From assembly GCF_014385095.1 (NCBI RefSeq), contig NZ_JACRTC010000005.1, positions 124,001 to 188,000 on the forward strand: 64,000 nt of DNA. The letters are read 5' to 3'. Positions 23,246-32,596 of the stretch are shown in pieces; within the stretch, counting starts at the first letter, position 1, and the number at the start of each line of letters is the position of its first letter. This DNA is from Zongyangia hominis. GTDB lineage: Bacteria; Bacillota; Clostridia; Oscillospirales; Ruminococcaceae. The notes beneath the pieces were generated by a model, which was not told the DNA's origin, made no database searches, and saw only the letters and a list, made by a program, of their open reading frames with translations. The translations under genes were made by a program, and so were the position numbers.

Positions 23246-24172
23246 TTATGTAGACGCGAAGGTATCGGAGAGGGACCGGGGCGGCATGGAGTCATAGGCG
23301 CCGATGTGGCTGACCACATAGCCCGCAAAGTTCTGGGCGTAGGCCACGGCGGGCAGAAGGGCGGCCCGGTCGTCCAGATGGGAAGGGTCCATCCGGGAGA
23401 CGAGAGCGCCGATGAAGGAGTCCCCCGCGGCGGTGGAGTCCACCGCGTTCACTTTGCTGGCGGGGAGGTGGTCAAACCCCTTGGCGTCGCACAAAAGCAC
23501 CCCGTGTTCCCCCAGGGTGACGATGACGATCTTGACCCCGGCTTGGAAGAAGGGGCCCATTTTGCTGTAAAGCAGGGCGTAATCGTCGGTGACGGGGACG
23601 CCGATCAAGTAGGCCAGTTCCGTCTCGTTGGGGACGAGAATGTCGGTGGAGCGTAACAGCGCCGGGGGCAGGTCGTCCACCGGCGCTGGGTTGAGGACGG
23701 TGGGCTTGCCGCACGCCTTGGCCCGGGCAAAAAAGAGGGTGGCGGCCTCCATGTTGGTTTCCAATTGGGTCACCGCGATGTCACACTCTTCAACGAGAGG
23801 GGCCGTCCGGGCCATCTCTTCAGCGGTGATGGCCTTGTTGGCCGCCACATCCACCACGATCATATTCTTGCCGTCGGGGGCGATGATGATGACGGCGGAG
23901 CCGGTGGGGATGTCTTTGGACTGGAAGGTGCAGCTGTGGTCGATGCCCTCCCGTGTGAGCAGCTCATAGAGGTAATCCCCGTCCGGGCCCAGCTTGCCGA
24001 TGAAGGAGACCTGGCACCCGGCCCGCCGGGCGGCGACGGCTTGATTAAAGCCCTTGCCGCCGGTGGAGGCAAAGCGCCCGGTGGGCACCACGCTCTCCCC
24101 CACATCGGGGAGCTTGGGGACCTGATAGGTTTTATCGATGTTGATGCTTCCCAGCACACAGATTTTTTTCAT
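23246..24172 (-). CDS. Ribokinase-family (PfkB) sugar kinase
   Basis: A 308-residue kinase most like ribokinase, which makes ribose 5-phosphate. GSINIDKTY at the start, the sugar-binding GGKGFNQAVAARRAG, the LNPAP strand, PNETEL and the ATP/catalytic DSTAAGDSFIGAL motif (catalytic Asp) are all in place. The ATG at 24172 follows AAAGGAG. It lies 23 bases after the dipeptidase gene and probably shares its transcript, although no functional link is obvious. No ribose transporter is nearby, so nucleoside or other sugars cannot be excluded. Confidence 0.85.
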   Translation of the reverse strand: MKKICVLGSINIDKTYQVPKLPDVGESVVPTGRFASTGGKGFNQAVAARRAGCQVSFIGKLGPDGDYLYELLTREGIDHSCTFQSKDIPTGSAVIIIAPDGKNMIVVDVAANKAITAEEMARTAPLVEECDIAVTQLETNMEAATLFFARAKACGKPTVLNPAPVDDLPPALLRSTDILVPNETELAYLIGVPVTDDYALLYSKMGPFFQAGVKIVIVTLGEHGVLLCDAKGFDHLPASKVNAVDSTAAGDSFIGALVSRMDPSHLDDRAALLPAVAYAQNFAGYVVSHIGAYDSMPPRSLSDTFAST

Positions 24173-24195
24173 GGACTCTCCTTTCCCGCCTGGGT

Positions 24196-25620
24196 TCACT
24201 GGACATCGAAGTCGATGCCGTCCAGGCGCAAGAGGGATATGGCATAGATTTTGGCTGCGTCCAGGAGGTCCTCGATGGCGATGGCCTCGTCGGGCTGATG
24301 CATGCCGCCGTGGCCGCTCTCATCGGGGAGCAGGCCGCCCGGACGGGCCGCGCCGAAGGCAGCCGACCGGGGCATCTCCCGGGCGTAGGTGCCACCGCCG
24401 ATGGCGTAGGGGGCGAGGTTTTGCCCAGTGAGCTCGTTGTAGGTCTCGGTGAGGAAGGTGACCGCCTCGCTGTCGGCGGGGATATAGAGCGGTTTACTCT
24501 CCATACACTCGCCCAGGGTAAAGCCGTTTTCCTCACAGGTGGCGGCGATATGCTCCCGCAGGGCGGCAAGGTCGGCGCTGATGCAGGCGCGGATGTTTAC
24601 GTTGAGGACCACCCGGCCCTCTTCCACGCCGATGAGGCCGCCGATGCAGGTGGTTTCCCCCGAAACGTCGTCCCGGCCCTGGATTTGCAGGCCCGCGCCG
24701 TCGTTGGTTTGCAGCACCTGTACCACAAAGGAGAGGGCGTCCCTATCGCTGCCCTCCATAAGGCCGCAGTCCACCAGCGCCTTGCACAGCTTGTGGATGG
24801 CGTTGACCGAGCCTTCCGGGAAGGCCGCGTGGGTGGAGACGCCCTTGGCGGAAATGGACACCCCTTCTTCGGACTCCGCCACCACCAGGTCCCCCTTTTG
24901 GTCCCCCAGTTTTTGGAGCACTCCATCCACCGTCATGTCCCGCAGGACGATCTTGGCGTGGGCGGCCACGGCGTTGGTCACCTCGCCCCCCGAGAGCGCC
25001 GCGACGCGCTCAGAGAGGACGGGGCCCACCAAATTGGCGGCGAGGATGCCCTTCTCCCCATTGCAGACGGGAAATTCCGCGTCGGGGACAATGGAGAAGT
25101 CGGGGATGGGGCAGTGGTCCACATAGTACTGCATGTCCGCGCTGCCCGTCTCCTCGCTGCACCCCATGATGAGACGCACCGAGTGGACCATGGGCACCGC
25201 CAGTTCATAAAGACAGCGCATGGCGTAGAGGGCGGCCACCGCCGGGCCCTTGTCGTCGGCCACGCCCCGTCCGATGAGCTTTCCGTCTTTGACGGTGCAG
25301 TGGTAGGGCTCGTGGAGCCAGTCGGGACCGGCGGGCACCACGTCCAGATGGGTCAGGATGCCCAGCTCCCTCTGGCCGTTGCCCATGAGGATGGAACCGG
25401 CGTAGTAGCGGTGATTCTGGGTGCGAAAGCCGTAGGAGCGGCCCATCTCCAGCGCCGCGTCCAGCGCCTTGGCGGGGCCCTCCCCAAAGGGGTGGGCGCC
25501 TTCGGTGGCCACCGACACGCTTTCGATGTTGACCAAGGCGCCGATGTCCCGGACCATCTGGTCCCGATGGGCGTCGATCCAGTCGAGAATTTGGGTTTTG
25601 AGTTCCTTGTCTACTTTCAT
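24196..25620 (-). CDS. M20-family dipeptidase (PepV/Sapep type)
   Basis: A 474-residue di-zinc peptidase that cleaves dipeptides in the cytoplasm. Key motifs are LTHLDVVPAG (metal ligands H and D), GRGVADDKGP (bridging Asp), CSEETGSADM (catalytic and metal Glu) and DAEFPV, then the dimerisation lid and the late SGHGGMHQPDE histidine. Its length matches PepV. The ATG at 25620 has AAAGGCGG upstream; an upstream in-frame start at 25755 crosses a hairpin and is rejected. Confidence 0.92.
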   Translation of the reverse strand: MKVDKELKTQILDWIDAHRDQMVRDIGALVNIESVSVATEGAHPFGEGPAKALDAALEMGRSYGFRTQNHRYYAGSILMGNGQRELGILTHLDVVPAGPDWLHEPYHCTVKDGKLIGRGVADDKGPAVAALYAMRCLYELAVPMVHSVRLIMGCSEETGSADMQYYVDHCPIPDFSIVPDAEFPVCNGEKGILAANLVGPVLSERVAALSGGEVTNAVAAHAKIVLRDMTVDGVLQKLGDQKGDLVVAESEEGVSISAKGVSTHAAFPEGSVNAIHKLCKALVDCGLMEGSDRDALSFVVQVLQTNDGAGLQIQGRDDVSGETTCIGGLIGVEEGRVVLNVNIRACISADLAALREHIAATCEENGFTLGECMESKPLYIPADSEAVTFLTETYNELTGQNLAPYAIGGGTYAREMPRSAAFGAARPGGLLPDESGHGGMHQPDEAIAIEDLLDAAKIYAISLLRLDGIDFDVQ

Positions 25621-25729
25621 AAGCTGCCGCCTTTCTTCGCTTCGTAATAGATGGAATATGTTGGGAGATAGGTTTTTGTCAAAAGTATGGACCGGTTCGT
25701 CCGGATTCAAACGAGGAAACGGCCGAAAA

Positions 25730-25762
25730 ACGGCCTGCAACTCACTGAAAGTCACAGGCCGT
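25730..25762 (-). terminator. Possible terminator of the oxidoreductase gene
   Basis: ACGGCCTG (25730-25737) pairs with CAGGCCGT (25755-25762) across a 17-base loop, followed on the minus strand by TTTTCGG. Confidence 0.5.
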
Positions 25763-25781
25763 GAAACGCTTGGGGGAAGAA

Positions 25782-26918
25782 TCAGTCGATGCTGACCCAG
25801 GTGCCGCCCTGTGCGTCGGACTCGTAGGCGCGCTCCATCACCTTCTGGATGTAAGCGCCTTCCTCCAAGGACGGGGTGGCCGGCGTACCCTCATGGACGT
25901 GGTAAAGGAAGGTGGCCAGGCAGTGGACATGGGCGCGAATCCAGCCCACCGAACACATGGCGCCGGGGAACGCAGCCGCCGGAGGCGCGTAGCGCTGGGT
26001 GCAGGAGATGCATTTGAAGCCCCGCTCGCCGCCTAACGGGCCGTCGGGGATGGTGTTGTCAAAGAAATACAGGTGGTTGGGGTCGGCGATGTCAAAGGTG
26101 ATGGCGCCCTTGACCCCGTGAATCTCAAACCGGAGGGAGTCGTCGAAGCCGGTGCCCACCTTGGACGCCTCGATGGTGCCGTAAGCGCCGTTTTTCATCT
26201 GGCACATCATCAGCGCCAGGTCGTCGTTGTCCACCGGGACCATGTTGCCCTCGGCGTCGGGGCGTTTGTCGTAGAGCTTGTCGGTCTGACAAAGGATCTT
26301 CTCATAGTCGCCCATAAGATAATAGCCCAGGTCCAGGATGTGGGAGCCCAAATCAAACAGGACGCCGCCCCCGCCCAGGGAATTCTTATGCCGCCAGCCG
26401 ATCTTCTTGTTGGGGTCGATGTTGCTGGCGTGGAGGAAGATACCGCGGAAGGAGGTGATGCGGCCCAGTTTGCCCTCGTCGATGAGGCGCTTGGCGTTCA
26501 TGATCATGGGATAGAAGCGGTTTTGCAGGGCGATCTGCGCCGTAACATGATACTGCTTGGCCAGAGCGATGACCTCCTCCGCCTCCGCGTAGTTCATGAC
26601 AAAGGGCTTGTCGCAGTAGACGTGCTTGCCCGCCTTGATGGCCTTGATCACCATGTCCTTGTGGTAGGCGTTGGGGGTGCAGATGTTGACGATCTGAATG
26701 TTGGGATCGTTAAAAATATCGTCCGCGTTGGAGGTCGCATAGGAAAATCCCAGCAGCTCCTTGGCCTTCTCCGCCTTGGAGAGGGTCGTGTTGCAGATGC
26801 CCACCAGCTTCACTTTGAAGGGCATGTCCGGATAATAGAAGGGAAGGGTCTGATAGCCATAGGAATGGGTTTTGCCCATAAAGCCATAGCCGATGACGCC
26901 AACGCCGTATTCTTTCAT
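25782..26918 (-). CDS. Gfo/Idh/MocA-family oxidoreductase
   Basis: A 378-residue NAD(P)-dependent sugar or inositol dehydrogenase-like protein. The Rossmann motif is VIGYGFMGKTHS at residue 6, the cofactor-site lysine is in CDKPF, and the GGGVLFDLGSHILDLGYYLMG helix carries the usual aspartate and histidine. ATG 26918 is preceded by GAGGTG. Its substrate is unknown. The diverging amidohydrolase gene 250 bases away could share a pathway. Confidence 0.9.
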   Translation of the reverse strand: MKEYGVGVIGYGFMGKTHSYGYQTLPFYYPDMPFKVKLVGICNTTLSKAEKAKELLGFSYATSNADDIFNDPNIQIVNICTPNAYHKDMVIKAIKAGKHVYCDKPFVMNYAEAEEVIALAKQYHVTAQIALQNRFYPMIMNAKRLIDEGKLGRITSFRGIFLHASNIDPNKKIGWRHKNSLGGGGVLFDLGSHILDLGYYLMGDYEKILCQTDKLYDKRPDAEGNMVPVDNDDLALMMCQMKNGAYGTIEASKVGTGFDDSLRFEIHGVKGAITFDIADPNHLYFFDNTIPDGPLGGERGFKCISCTQRYAPPAAAFPGAMCSVGWIRAHVHCLATFLYHVHEGTPATPSLEEGAYIQKVMERAYESDAQGGTWVSID

Positions 26919-27096
26919 TGCAGCCACCTCTTTGATCAAATTTTGGGAACGCTCTGAGAACTTTGAGCCGTTATGTCCATTTTACATAGTTTGGCAGCCG
27001 GTTTCAACAGAATGTGATAAATAGTGGATGCCAAAGAAATGCCCCTATTTTTGGTGATATTGAAGCAGCGGCGTCCCAAAGGTGGGAAGCCGGCTA

Positions 27097-27126
27097 TTTA
27101 CCACCGGGAAAAAATTGTGCTATAAT
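27097..27126 (+). promoter_or_regulatory. Promoter of the amidohydrolase gene
   Basis: TTTACC (27097-27102), 18-base spacer, TATAAT (27121-27126), 40 bases before the ATG. Confidence 0.6.
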
Positions 27127-27165
27127 GGGTGCCAGGAACTGGATACCAGACTGGAGGCGTAATTC

Positions 27166-27972
27166 ATGCGCATTGATTTTCACACCCATTGTTTTCCTGA
27201 TAGAATAGCGGCGGGCGCTGTGGCAAAGCTGCAAAGCATTTGCGGCATCACCCCCGAGACAGACGGCACCTACGACGACACCTGCCGGGCCATGAAGGAA
27301 TGGGGCACGGACATCGCGGTGCTTTTTAACATCGCCACCAACCCCCGCCAGCAGACCTCGGTCAACAATTTCGCCGCCGCCCACAACGAGGGTCCCACCC
27401 GGGCCTTCGGCTCGGTCCACCCCGAGGCGGAAAACGCCTTGGAGGAGCTCGAGCGCATCCGAACGCTGGGGCTCAAGGGCATCAAGCTCCACCCGGATTA
27501 CCAGGAGTTTTTCGTGGAGGAGGAGCGTGTTTTCCCCATTTACGAAAAGTGCCAGGAGCTGGGGCTCATCGTGGCCTTTCACGCCGGGTGGGACCCGCTG
27601 TCTCCCGATCTCATCCACACCACCCCCCAGGGAGCTGCGGCGGTACTGGACCATTTCCCCAGGCTGCGGGTGATTCTGGCCCACATGGGGGGCTTTAATC
27701 TGTGGGACGAGGTGGAACGGCACATCGTGGGGCGTAAAAACGTCTATCTGGACACTTCCCTCGCCATGGGCAGCGTACCGGTGGAGCAGTTTGTGAGGAT
27801 GGTGCGCAACCACGGCGCCGATCACATCCTCTACGGCACCGACTGCCCCTGGTCCAACGGGGAAGCGGCGGCGGAGTATATCCGCGCTTCCGGCCTGACA
27901 AAAGAGGAGCAGGACCTCATCTTTTTCGGCAACGCCTGCCGTCTGCTCGGTATTCCAGAAAATATTGACTAA
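27166..27972 (+). CDS. Amidohydrolase (Amidohydro_2, TIM-barrel)
   Basis: A 268-residue metal-dependent hydrolase or decarboxylase. HTH at residues 6-8 (DFHTHCF) gives the first metal ligands; GIKLHPDYQ, VAFHAGW, ILAHMGG and YGTDCPW supply the rest of the barrel site. SD GGAGG is seen before the ATG. This family includes acarboxymuconate-semialdehyde-decarboxylase-like enzymes and uncharacterised hydrolases; the substrate cannot be told. Confidence 0.88.
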   Translation: MRIDFHTHCFPDRIAAGAVAKLQSICGITPETDGTYDDTCRAMKEWGTDIAVLFNIATNPRQQTSVNNFAAAHNEGPTRAFGSVHPEAENALEELERIRTLGLKGIKLHPDYQEFFVEEERVFPIYEKCQELGLIVAFHAGWDPLSPDLIHTTPQGAAAVLDHFPRLRVILAHMGGFNLWDEVERHIVGRKNVYLDTSLAMGSVPVEQFVRMVRNHGADHILYGTDCPWSNGEAAAEYIRASGLTKEEQDLIFFGNACRLLGIPENID

Positions 27973-28104
27973 AAATAGGCCTTCATTTTCTGCGGGCGCG
28001 GCGAGAATTTCCATTGGATTCGACTTCCATTTGTGATATGGTAAAAGTAAGCAAAAAGGTGCGACTGCGGGGAAAATTCCCCGGCAAAAGAGGAGGTCAT
28101 TCCC

Positions 28105-28596
28105 ATGGAAATATTCAAGAAGGACACCAAGGCGCTGCAGGAGCTGGTGGAAAAACAGGAGACAGTGCTGCGGTTTCAGCATTTTTCCTATAAGGATGCC
28201 TGGGAGCTGGGCGTGCTGATGGTAAACGAAGCCAGAGAGCGAAAGCTCCCCATCGCCATCCGCATCACCGTCAACAACCTGGTGGTGTTCAGCCATGTGC
28301 TGGAGGGGGCCAACGCCCACAATGAACAGTGGCTGGGCCGCAAGCACAACACCGTCTTCACCCGCCAGGAAAGCAGCCTGCACCTGTTTACCGTGGCGGA
28401 ATTAGAGGGTAAGACACTGGAAAAGGATTGGCTACTTGACCCGATGGAGTACGCGCTGTGCGGCGGCGGTTTCCCGCTGTATCTAAACGGCACCGGCGTC
28501 ATCGGCTCCATCTGCGTTTCGGGGCTGCCCCATGTAGACGACCACATGTTCATTACCGGCTGCCTGGAAAAGTTCTTGGGCGTCAAAGTTCAGTAA
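28105..28596 (+). CDS. UPF0303 / HbpS-like (GlcG-fold) protein
   Basis: A 163-residue protein of the UPF0303 (YBR137W-like) group, which has the fold of the heme-degrading/HbpS proteins. LPIAIRITVNNLVVFSH and the HNEQWLGRKHNTV helix are characteristic, as is the GTGVIGSICVSGLPH turn near the end. AGGAGG precedes the ATG. It stands alone between the amidohydrolase and a terminator. Role unknown; heme or small-ligand binding is the family guess. Confidence 0.85.
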   Translation: MEIFKKDTKALQELVEKQETVLRFQHFSYKDAWELGVLMVNEARERKLPIAIRITVNNLVVFSHVLEGANAHNEQWLGRKHNTVFTRQESSLHLFTVAELEGKTLEKDWLLDPMEYALCGGGFPLYLNGTGVIGSICVSGLPHVDDHMFITGCLEKFLGVKVQ

Positions 28597-28599
28597 AAC

Positions 28600-28632
28600 A
28601 AAAAGCGGAAAGCCAACGGCTTTCCGCTTTTT
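28600..28632 (+). terminator. Terminator of the UPF0303 gene
   Basis: Fifteen-base perfect stem AAAAAGCGGAAAGCC with a three-base loop and T run, immediately after the stop codon. Confidence 0.92.
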
Positions 28633-28732
28633 TGTATGAATTCTTTAATACCAAGCCTTGTCAGGACCGTTCCTTTGGGACTTTATTTTTCAGCCTGGAA
28701 CCGGCCTGCAACGACTCTGTCCGACATCGAGG

Positions 28733-29320
28733 CTACTTGCCGCTTTCCTGATGGCATTCGTCCGGCTCCCGGATATGGGCGGCTGTTTCTTCGTCCAATA
28801 ATTGACGCAGCCGCAGGAGGAGGGGATCGCTGGAAAAATAGGCCTTGCCATAGTCTAAATTGAACCGATAGTCAAAATCGGCCGGGTTCTCCCCCTGATT
28901 ATGCTGGAGGATCGTTTCCGCTTTGTCCAGGGCTTTGACCAGCTTTGCCTCCGCCGTCAGGTTCTCGTTATATTCCCGCCACAACGCCAGGAGCTCGTCT
29001 TTCTGCTCCTCCGGCAAAAGCGAAAGGACCCGCTGAACGTCTCGTTCTTCCGCCGCGTGTTTGTCGGCCTCGTTGGGATGGGTAGCGGCTGAAACATCGC
29101 CGATATATAGTTCCCCCAGATCGTGCACCAGGCACATCATCAGCGTTTTGCCCGGATCAACCGCAAAAGAGGGCGCCAGCAGCCCCGCCAATAAGGCCAG
29201 ACGCCAGGAATGTTCCGCCGTGCTTTCCCTGCGCCCGGTGGAAGTCCACGCCTCGCGCAAAACGGATTTTAATCCTTCCGCCTGCCGGATGAATGCAAGC
29301 TGTTTTTCCAGTGTATCCAT
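28733..29320 (-). CDS. HD-domain phosphohydrolase, YfbR-like
   Basis: A 195-residue HD hydrolase resembling the 5'-deoxynucleotidase YfbR. AEHSWRLALLAG, the metal-binding VHDLGELYIGD and the late KALDKAETILQH supply the H...HD...D set. Likely substrate is a nucleoside monophosphate, by family. The ATG at 29320 has GGAAAGGA upstream. It lies 26 bases after the flavoprotein gene, which suggests a shared transcript. Confidence 0.85.
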   Translation of the reverse strand: MDTLEKQLAFIRQAEGLKSVLREAWTSTGRRESTAEHSWRLALLAGLLAPSFAVDPGKTLMMCLVHDLGELYIGDVSAATHPNEADKHAAEERDVQRVLSLLPEEQKDELLALWREYNENLTAEAKLVKALDKAETILQHNQGENPADFDYRFNLDYGKAYFSSDPLLLRLRQLLDEETAAHIREPDECHQESGK

Positions 29321-29346
29321 GTTCTTTTCCTTTCCGGTTTTAGATG

Positions 29347-30066
29347 CTATTTGGCCGTCTTCCACGGCTTTTGGCCGTCCAGCCAGCCGTTTGCCTTCCA
29401 GTAGGCGGCGTCCCGCTGACTCATGGGGCGCTCGGCCTGCTGAAGCTTTTTGGCCAGAAACAGCATGCCGCGCTTGTAAGGGGAGGGGCTGGGATTGCGC
29501 CCGCTTTCCACGCTGCGCCCGATGGAGCGCGCCAGGCCCTCGGCTCTTTTCTCGATTTTTGCCTTCGTCTTCTCCGAGACGTCCTCCCAGCGGGACGCGT
29601 GGACGACGGTGCCCAGGGTGTAGATCTTCGGCACGCCCCAAAAGCGCAGGCTGTGCTTCATGGTGCCCAGCGTGCTTTTTAGTCCTCCGCCGGCGGTGGT
29701 GGAGACGCACAGCGCCACCTTTTGGAACATGGGCGGGTGGGGGCGGTGGATGAGCCAGTGGTAGGCCACATGGTCGAGCATGGCTTTGAGGGAGCCGGAC
29801 ACGTCGTAGACGTAGACCGGGGAGGAGAGGACGATGAGGTCCGCCTCCTCCAGTGAGCGGATGATGGGGCCTGCATCCTCGGCGTGGGGGCAAAATTCCT
29901 CCCCCTTTTTGATGCAGTTAAAGCACCCCAGGCAGAAGTGGGGCATATCCCGGGGCAGGAAAAATTCCTCCACCTGCTTTTCCCCCTGGATGCGGGAAAG
30001 CACGGCCTGGACGCTGTGGTAGGTGCTGCCCTTGCGATTGTTGCCGTAAAGGACGGTAATTTTCAT
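29347..30066 (-). CDS. Flavodoxin-fold iron-sulfur flavoprotein / NAD(P)H reductase
   Basis: A 239-residue protein with the N-terminal FMN loop YGNNRKGSTYHS and a four-cysteine motif CLGCFNC...C near residue 45, as in iron-sulfur flavoproteins. SSPVYVYDVSGSLK is the second FMN contact. The C-terminal 70 residues are helical and basic. It probably transfers electrons between a reduced donor and FMN; its partner is unknown. ATG 30066 is preceded by AAGG. Confidence 0.85.
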   Translation of the reverse strand: MKITVLYGNNRKGSTYHSVQAVLSRIQGEKQVEEFFLPRDMPHFCLGCFNCIKKGEEFCPHAEDAGPIIRSLEEADLIVLSSPVYVYDVSGSLKAMLDHVAYHWLIHRPHPPMFQKVALCVSTTAGGGLKSTLGTMKHSLRFWGVPKIYTLGTVVHASRWEDVSEKTKAKIEKRAEGLARSIGRSVESGRNPSPSPYKRGMLFLAKKLQQAERPMSQRDAAYWKANGWLDGQKPWKTAK

Positions 30067-30149
30067 GAGAGGGCCTTCCTTCGTGTATGTAATAGTTCTA
30101 TTTTATACCACAAGCGAGAAAAGTCCAGAGCGAAGAAGAGAATTTTTCG

Positions 30150-30178
30150 TTTACATTTGGCGAAGGGAGTGTTATAAT
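30150..30178 (+). promoter_or_regulatory. Promoter of the thiamine operon
   Basis: TTTACA (30150-30155), 17-base spacer, TATAAT (30173-30178). Transcription would begin near 30185, just before the riboswitch. Confidence 0.85.
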
Positions 30179-30201
30179 GTGACTGCACAAAAGAATAAAG
30201 C

Positions 30202-30285
30202 GTTTGCGGGGGAACCACTGTGGTTGAGAAGGTTAAAACCTGACCCTTTGAACCTGTTAGTTAATACTGGCGTAGGGAAGCAAAT
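30202..30285 (+). ncRNA. TPP (THI-box) riboswitch
   Basis: The conserved core is easily read: GGGG, then GTGGTTGAGA, AACCTGACCCTTTGAACCTG, and TACTGGCGTAGGGAAGC. Closing arms GTTTGC and GCAAAT pair at the ends. Thiamine diphosphate binding should favour the terminator at 30302-30331 and switch off thiC-thiM-thiE-thiD. Confidence 0.96.
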
Positions 30286-30301
30286 CGACATCTGTTTATC
30301 A

Positions 30302-30331
30302 GGGCGCCGGCTTTTCGCTGGCGTCCTTTTT
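30302..30331 (+). terminator. Riboswitch-controlled terminator before thiC
   Basis: Stem GGGCGCCGGC/GCTGGCGTCC (with G-U pairs), five-base loop and five T. It lies 16 bases after the TPP aptamer. Confidence 0.82.
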
Positions 30332-30466
30332 CGTTGCTCGGTTGGGCTTTCCCAAAAGGATGGCCAAAGGCTTCTCCACGGTTTATTTTGCCGCGGAGAC
30401 TTTTGATAGACCCGCGCAAGGAAGCGCACCAACACCGCGCGGGAGACAAAGAAAGGAAGGTTCATC

Positions 30467-31768
30467 ATGAGCTACACCACCCAAAAGAACGCCGCGAAAA
30501 AGGGCATCATCACCAAAGAGATGCGCGTTGTCGCGGCCAAGGAAAAGATCAGCGAGGAAGCCCTCAGAGAAATGGTTGCAAAGGGTACGGTTGCAATCCC
30601 GGCCAACAAAAACCATACCTGCCTCGATCCCCACGGGATCGGCAAGGACTTGACGACGAAAATCAACGTCAATTTGGGGACCAGCCGAGATTGCCTGAAC
30701 ATGGAAGTGGAGATGGAGAAAGTGAACTCCGCCGTGGCCATGGGAGCCGAGTCCATTATGGACTTAAGCTCCTTCGGGGACACCCAGAAATTCCGCCGGG
30801 CTTTGACCGCCCAGTGCCCGGCCATCATCGGCACCGTGCCCATCTATGACGCCATCGTTTACTATAACAAAGATCTGGACAAGATCACCACCCAGGAGTG
30901 GCTGGACATCGTCCGGATGCACGCCGAGGACGGGGTGGACTTCATGACCATCCACTGCGGCATCAACAAAGCCACCGCCGAGCGCTTCAAGCAGGCCCAC
31001 CGCCACACCAACATCGTCTCCCGGGGCGGTTCCCTCATCTTCTCCTGGATGGAGATGACCGGCAACGAGAACCCCTTCTATGAGCACTTCGACGACATCC
31101 TGGACATCTGCCAGCAGTACGACGTGACCTTGAGCCTGGGCGACGCCTGCCGCCCCGGCTGCATCGAGGATTCCGGGGACATCTCCCAGATTGAAGAGCT
31201 GGTCACCCTGGGGGAACTGACCCAGCGGGCCTGGGACAAGGATGTGCAGATTATCATCGAGGGCCCGGGCCACATGCCGCTGGACCAGATTGAAGCCAAT
31301 ATGCGCATCCAGCAGACCATCTGCAAGGGCGCGCCCTTCTATGTCCTGGGGCCCCTGGTCACCGACGTGGCCCCCGGTTATGACCACATCACCGCGGCCA
31401 TTGGCGGCGCCATCGCCGCCACCTACGGCGCCTCCTTCCTGTGCTATGTCACCCCGGCGGAGCATCTGCGCCTGCCCACCCTCGACGACATGAAGGAGGG
31501 CATCATCGCCTCCAAGATCGCGGCCCACGCCGCCGACATCGCCAAGGGTCTGCCCGGCGCCAAGGAGTGGGACTACAATATGTCCACCGCCCGGAAGAAC
31601 CTGGACTGGGAGGGGATGTTCGATCTCGCCATTGACCCGGAGAAGGCCAGAAGATACCGGGAGGAATCCACCCCCGAGCACTCCGACACCTGTACCATGT
31701 GCGGCAAGATGTGCGCGGTACGCAACATGAATAAGATCCTGGGCGGCAAAAACGTCGACGTCATCTGA
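30467..31768 (+). CDS. thiC: Phosphomethylpyrimidine synthase
   Basis: A 433-residue radical-SAM enzyme that turns AIR (from purine synthesis) into HMP phosphate, the pyrimidine half of thiamine. The barrel motifs [31 protein letters not shown] and [14 protein letters not shown] are conserved, and the C-terminal [4Fe-4S] cluster motif is [11 protein letters not shown] 30467 follows AAGGAAGG. It is the first gene after the TPP riboswitch. Confidence 0.98.
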   Translation: MSYTTQKNAAKKGIITKEMRVVAAKEKISEEALREMVAKGTVAIPANKNHTCLDPHGIGKDLTTKINVNLGTSRDCLNMEVEMEKVNSAVAMGAESIMDLSSFGDTQKFRRALTAQCPAIIGTVPIYDAIVYYNKDLDKITTQEWLDIVRMHAEDGVDFMTIHCGINKATAERFKQAHRHTNIVSRGGSLIFSWMEMTGNENPFYEHFDDILDICQQYDVTLSLGDACRPGCIEDSGDISQIEELVTLGELTQRAWDKDVQIIIEGPGHMPLDQIEANMRIQQTICKGAPFYVLGPLVTDVAPGYDHITAAIGGAIAATYGASFLCYVTPAEHLRLPTLDDMKEGIIASKIAAHAADIAKGLPGAKEWDYNMSTARKNLDWEGMFDLAIDPEKARRYREESTPEHSDTCTMCGKMCAVRNMNKILGGKNVDVI

Positions 31769-31780
31769 TAGGAGAAGACC

Positions 31781-32596
31781 ATGCTGGAAGGAATCATCGA
31801 AGCGGTGCGCCAAAACCGGCCGCTCGTCCACTGTATCACCAATTTCGTCACGGCCAACGACTGCGCCAACGCCCTGCTGGCGGTGGGGGCCTCCCCCATC
31901 ATGGCCGACGCCCCCGAGGAGGCTGCGGAGATCGCCGGGCGCTGTGACGCCCTGGTGCTCAATCTGGGCACCCCGAGCGCCGGCCGCCTGACCGCCATGG
32001 AACTGGCGGGAAAGCGGGTTAACGAGGCTGGCAGGCCGGTGGTCTTCGACCCGGTGGGAGTGAGCGCGTCCGCCTTCCGGCGGGAGGGGGCCCGAAAGCT
32101 CATGGAGGGCGTCCGATTTTCCGCCGTCCGGGGCAATATCTCGGAGATCTCGTTTTTGGCGGGCCATCCCGCAGGCTTTGGCGGCGTGGACGCGGGGGAG
32201 AAGGACGCCGCGGCGGATTTGGCGGGGAGACGGCGGCTGGCCGCCTCCTTTGCCCGGACGATAAGGGCCGTGGTGGTCATCACGGGAGAGACCGATGTGG
32301 TCTCCGACGGGGAGAAGATCTTCTGCATCCGCAATGGCCACGCCATGATGAGCCGGGTTACCGGCACCGGCTGCATCCTCTCCGCCCTCATCGGCGCGTT
32401 TTTGACGGTGGACGCCGTCCGTCCGGTGGAGGCTGTGGCCGCCGCCGTGGGCGCCTTCGGCGTCTGCGGGGAGAGGGCCTATGAAAAAGCCGCCCAAGCC
32501 GGGCGGGGGACGGGCAGCTATCATCTGGCCCTCCTCGACGAACTGAGCCTCCTGCGGGAGGACTCCATGGGAGGGATTCGCATTGAGAATTGCTAG
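31781..32596 (+). CDS. thiM: Hydroxyethylthiazole kinase
   Basis: A 271-residue salvage kinase for the thiazole precursor. HCITNFVT, the VLNLGT strand, FDPVGVSAS, RGNISEI and the catalytic VTGTGC are all present. It starts 13 bases after thiC. With no thiazole synthase genes in this operon, it indicates that the thiazole half is salvaged, or made elsewhere. Confidence 0.96.
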   Translation: MLEGIIEAVRQNRPLVHCITNFVTANDCANALLAVGASPIMADAPEEAAEIAGRCDALVLNLGTPSAGRLTAMELAGKRVNEAGRPVVFDPVGVSASAFRREGARKLMEGVRFSAVRGNISEISFLAGHPAGFGGVDAGEKDAAADLAGRRRLAASFARTIRAVVVITGETDVVSDGEKIFCIRNGHAMMSRVTGTGCILSALIGAFLTVDAVRPVEAVAAAVGAFGVCGERAYEKAAQAGRGTGSYHLALLDELSLLREDSMGGIRIENC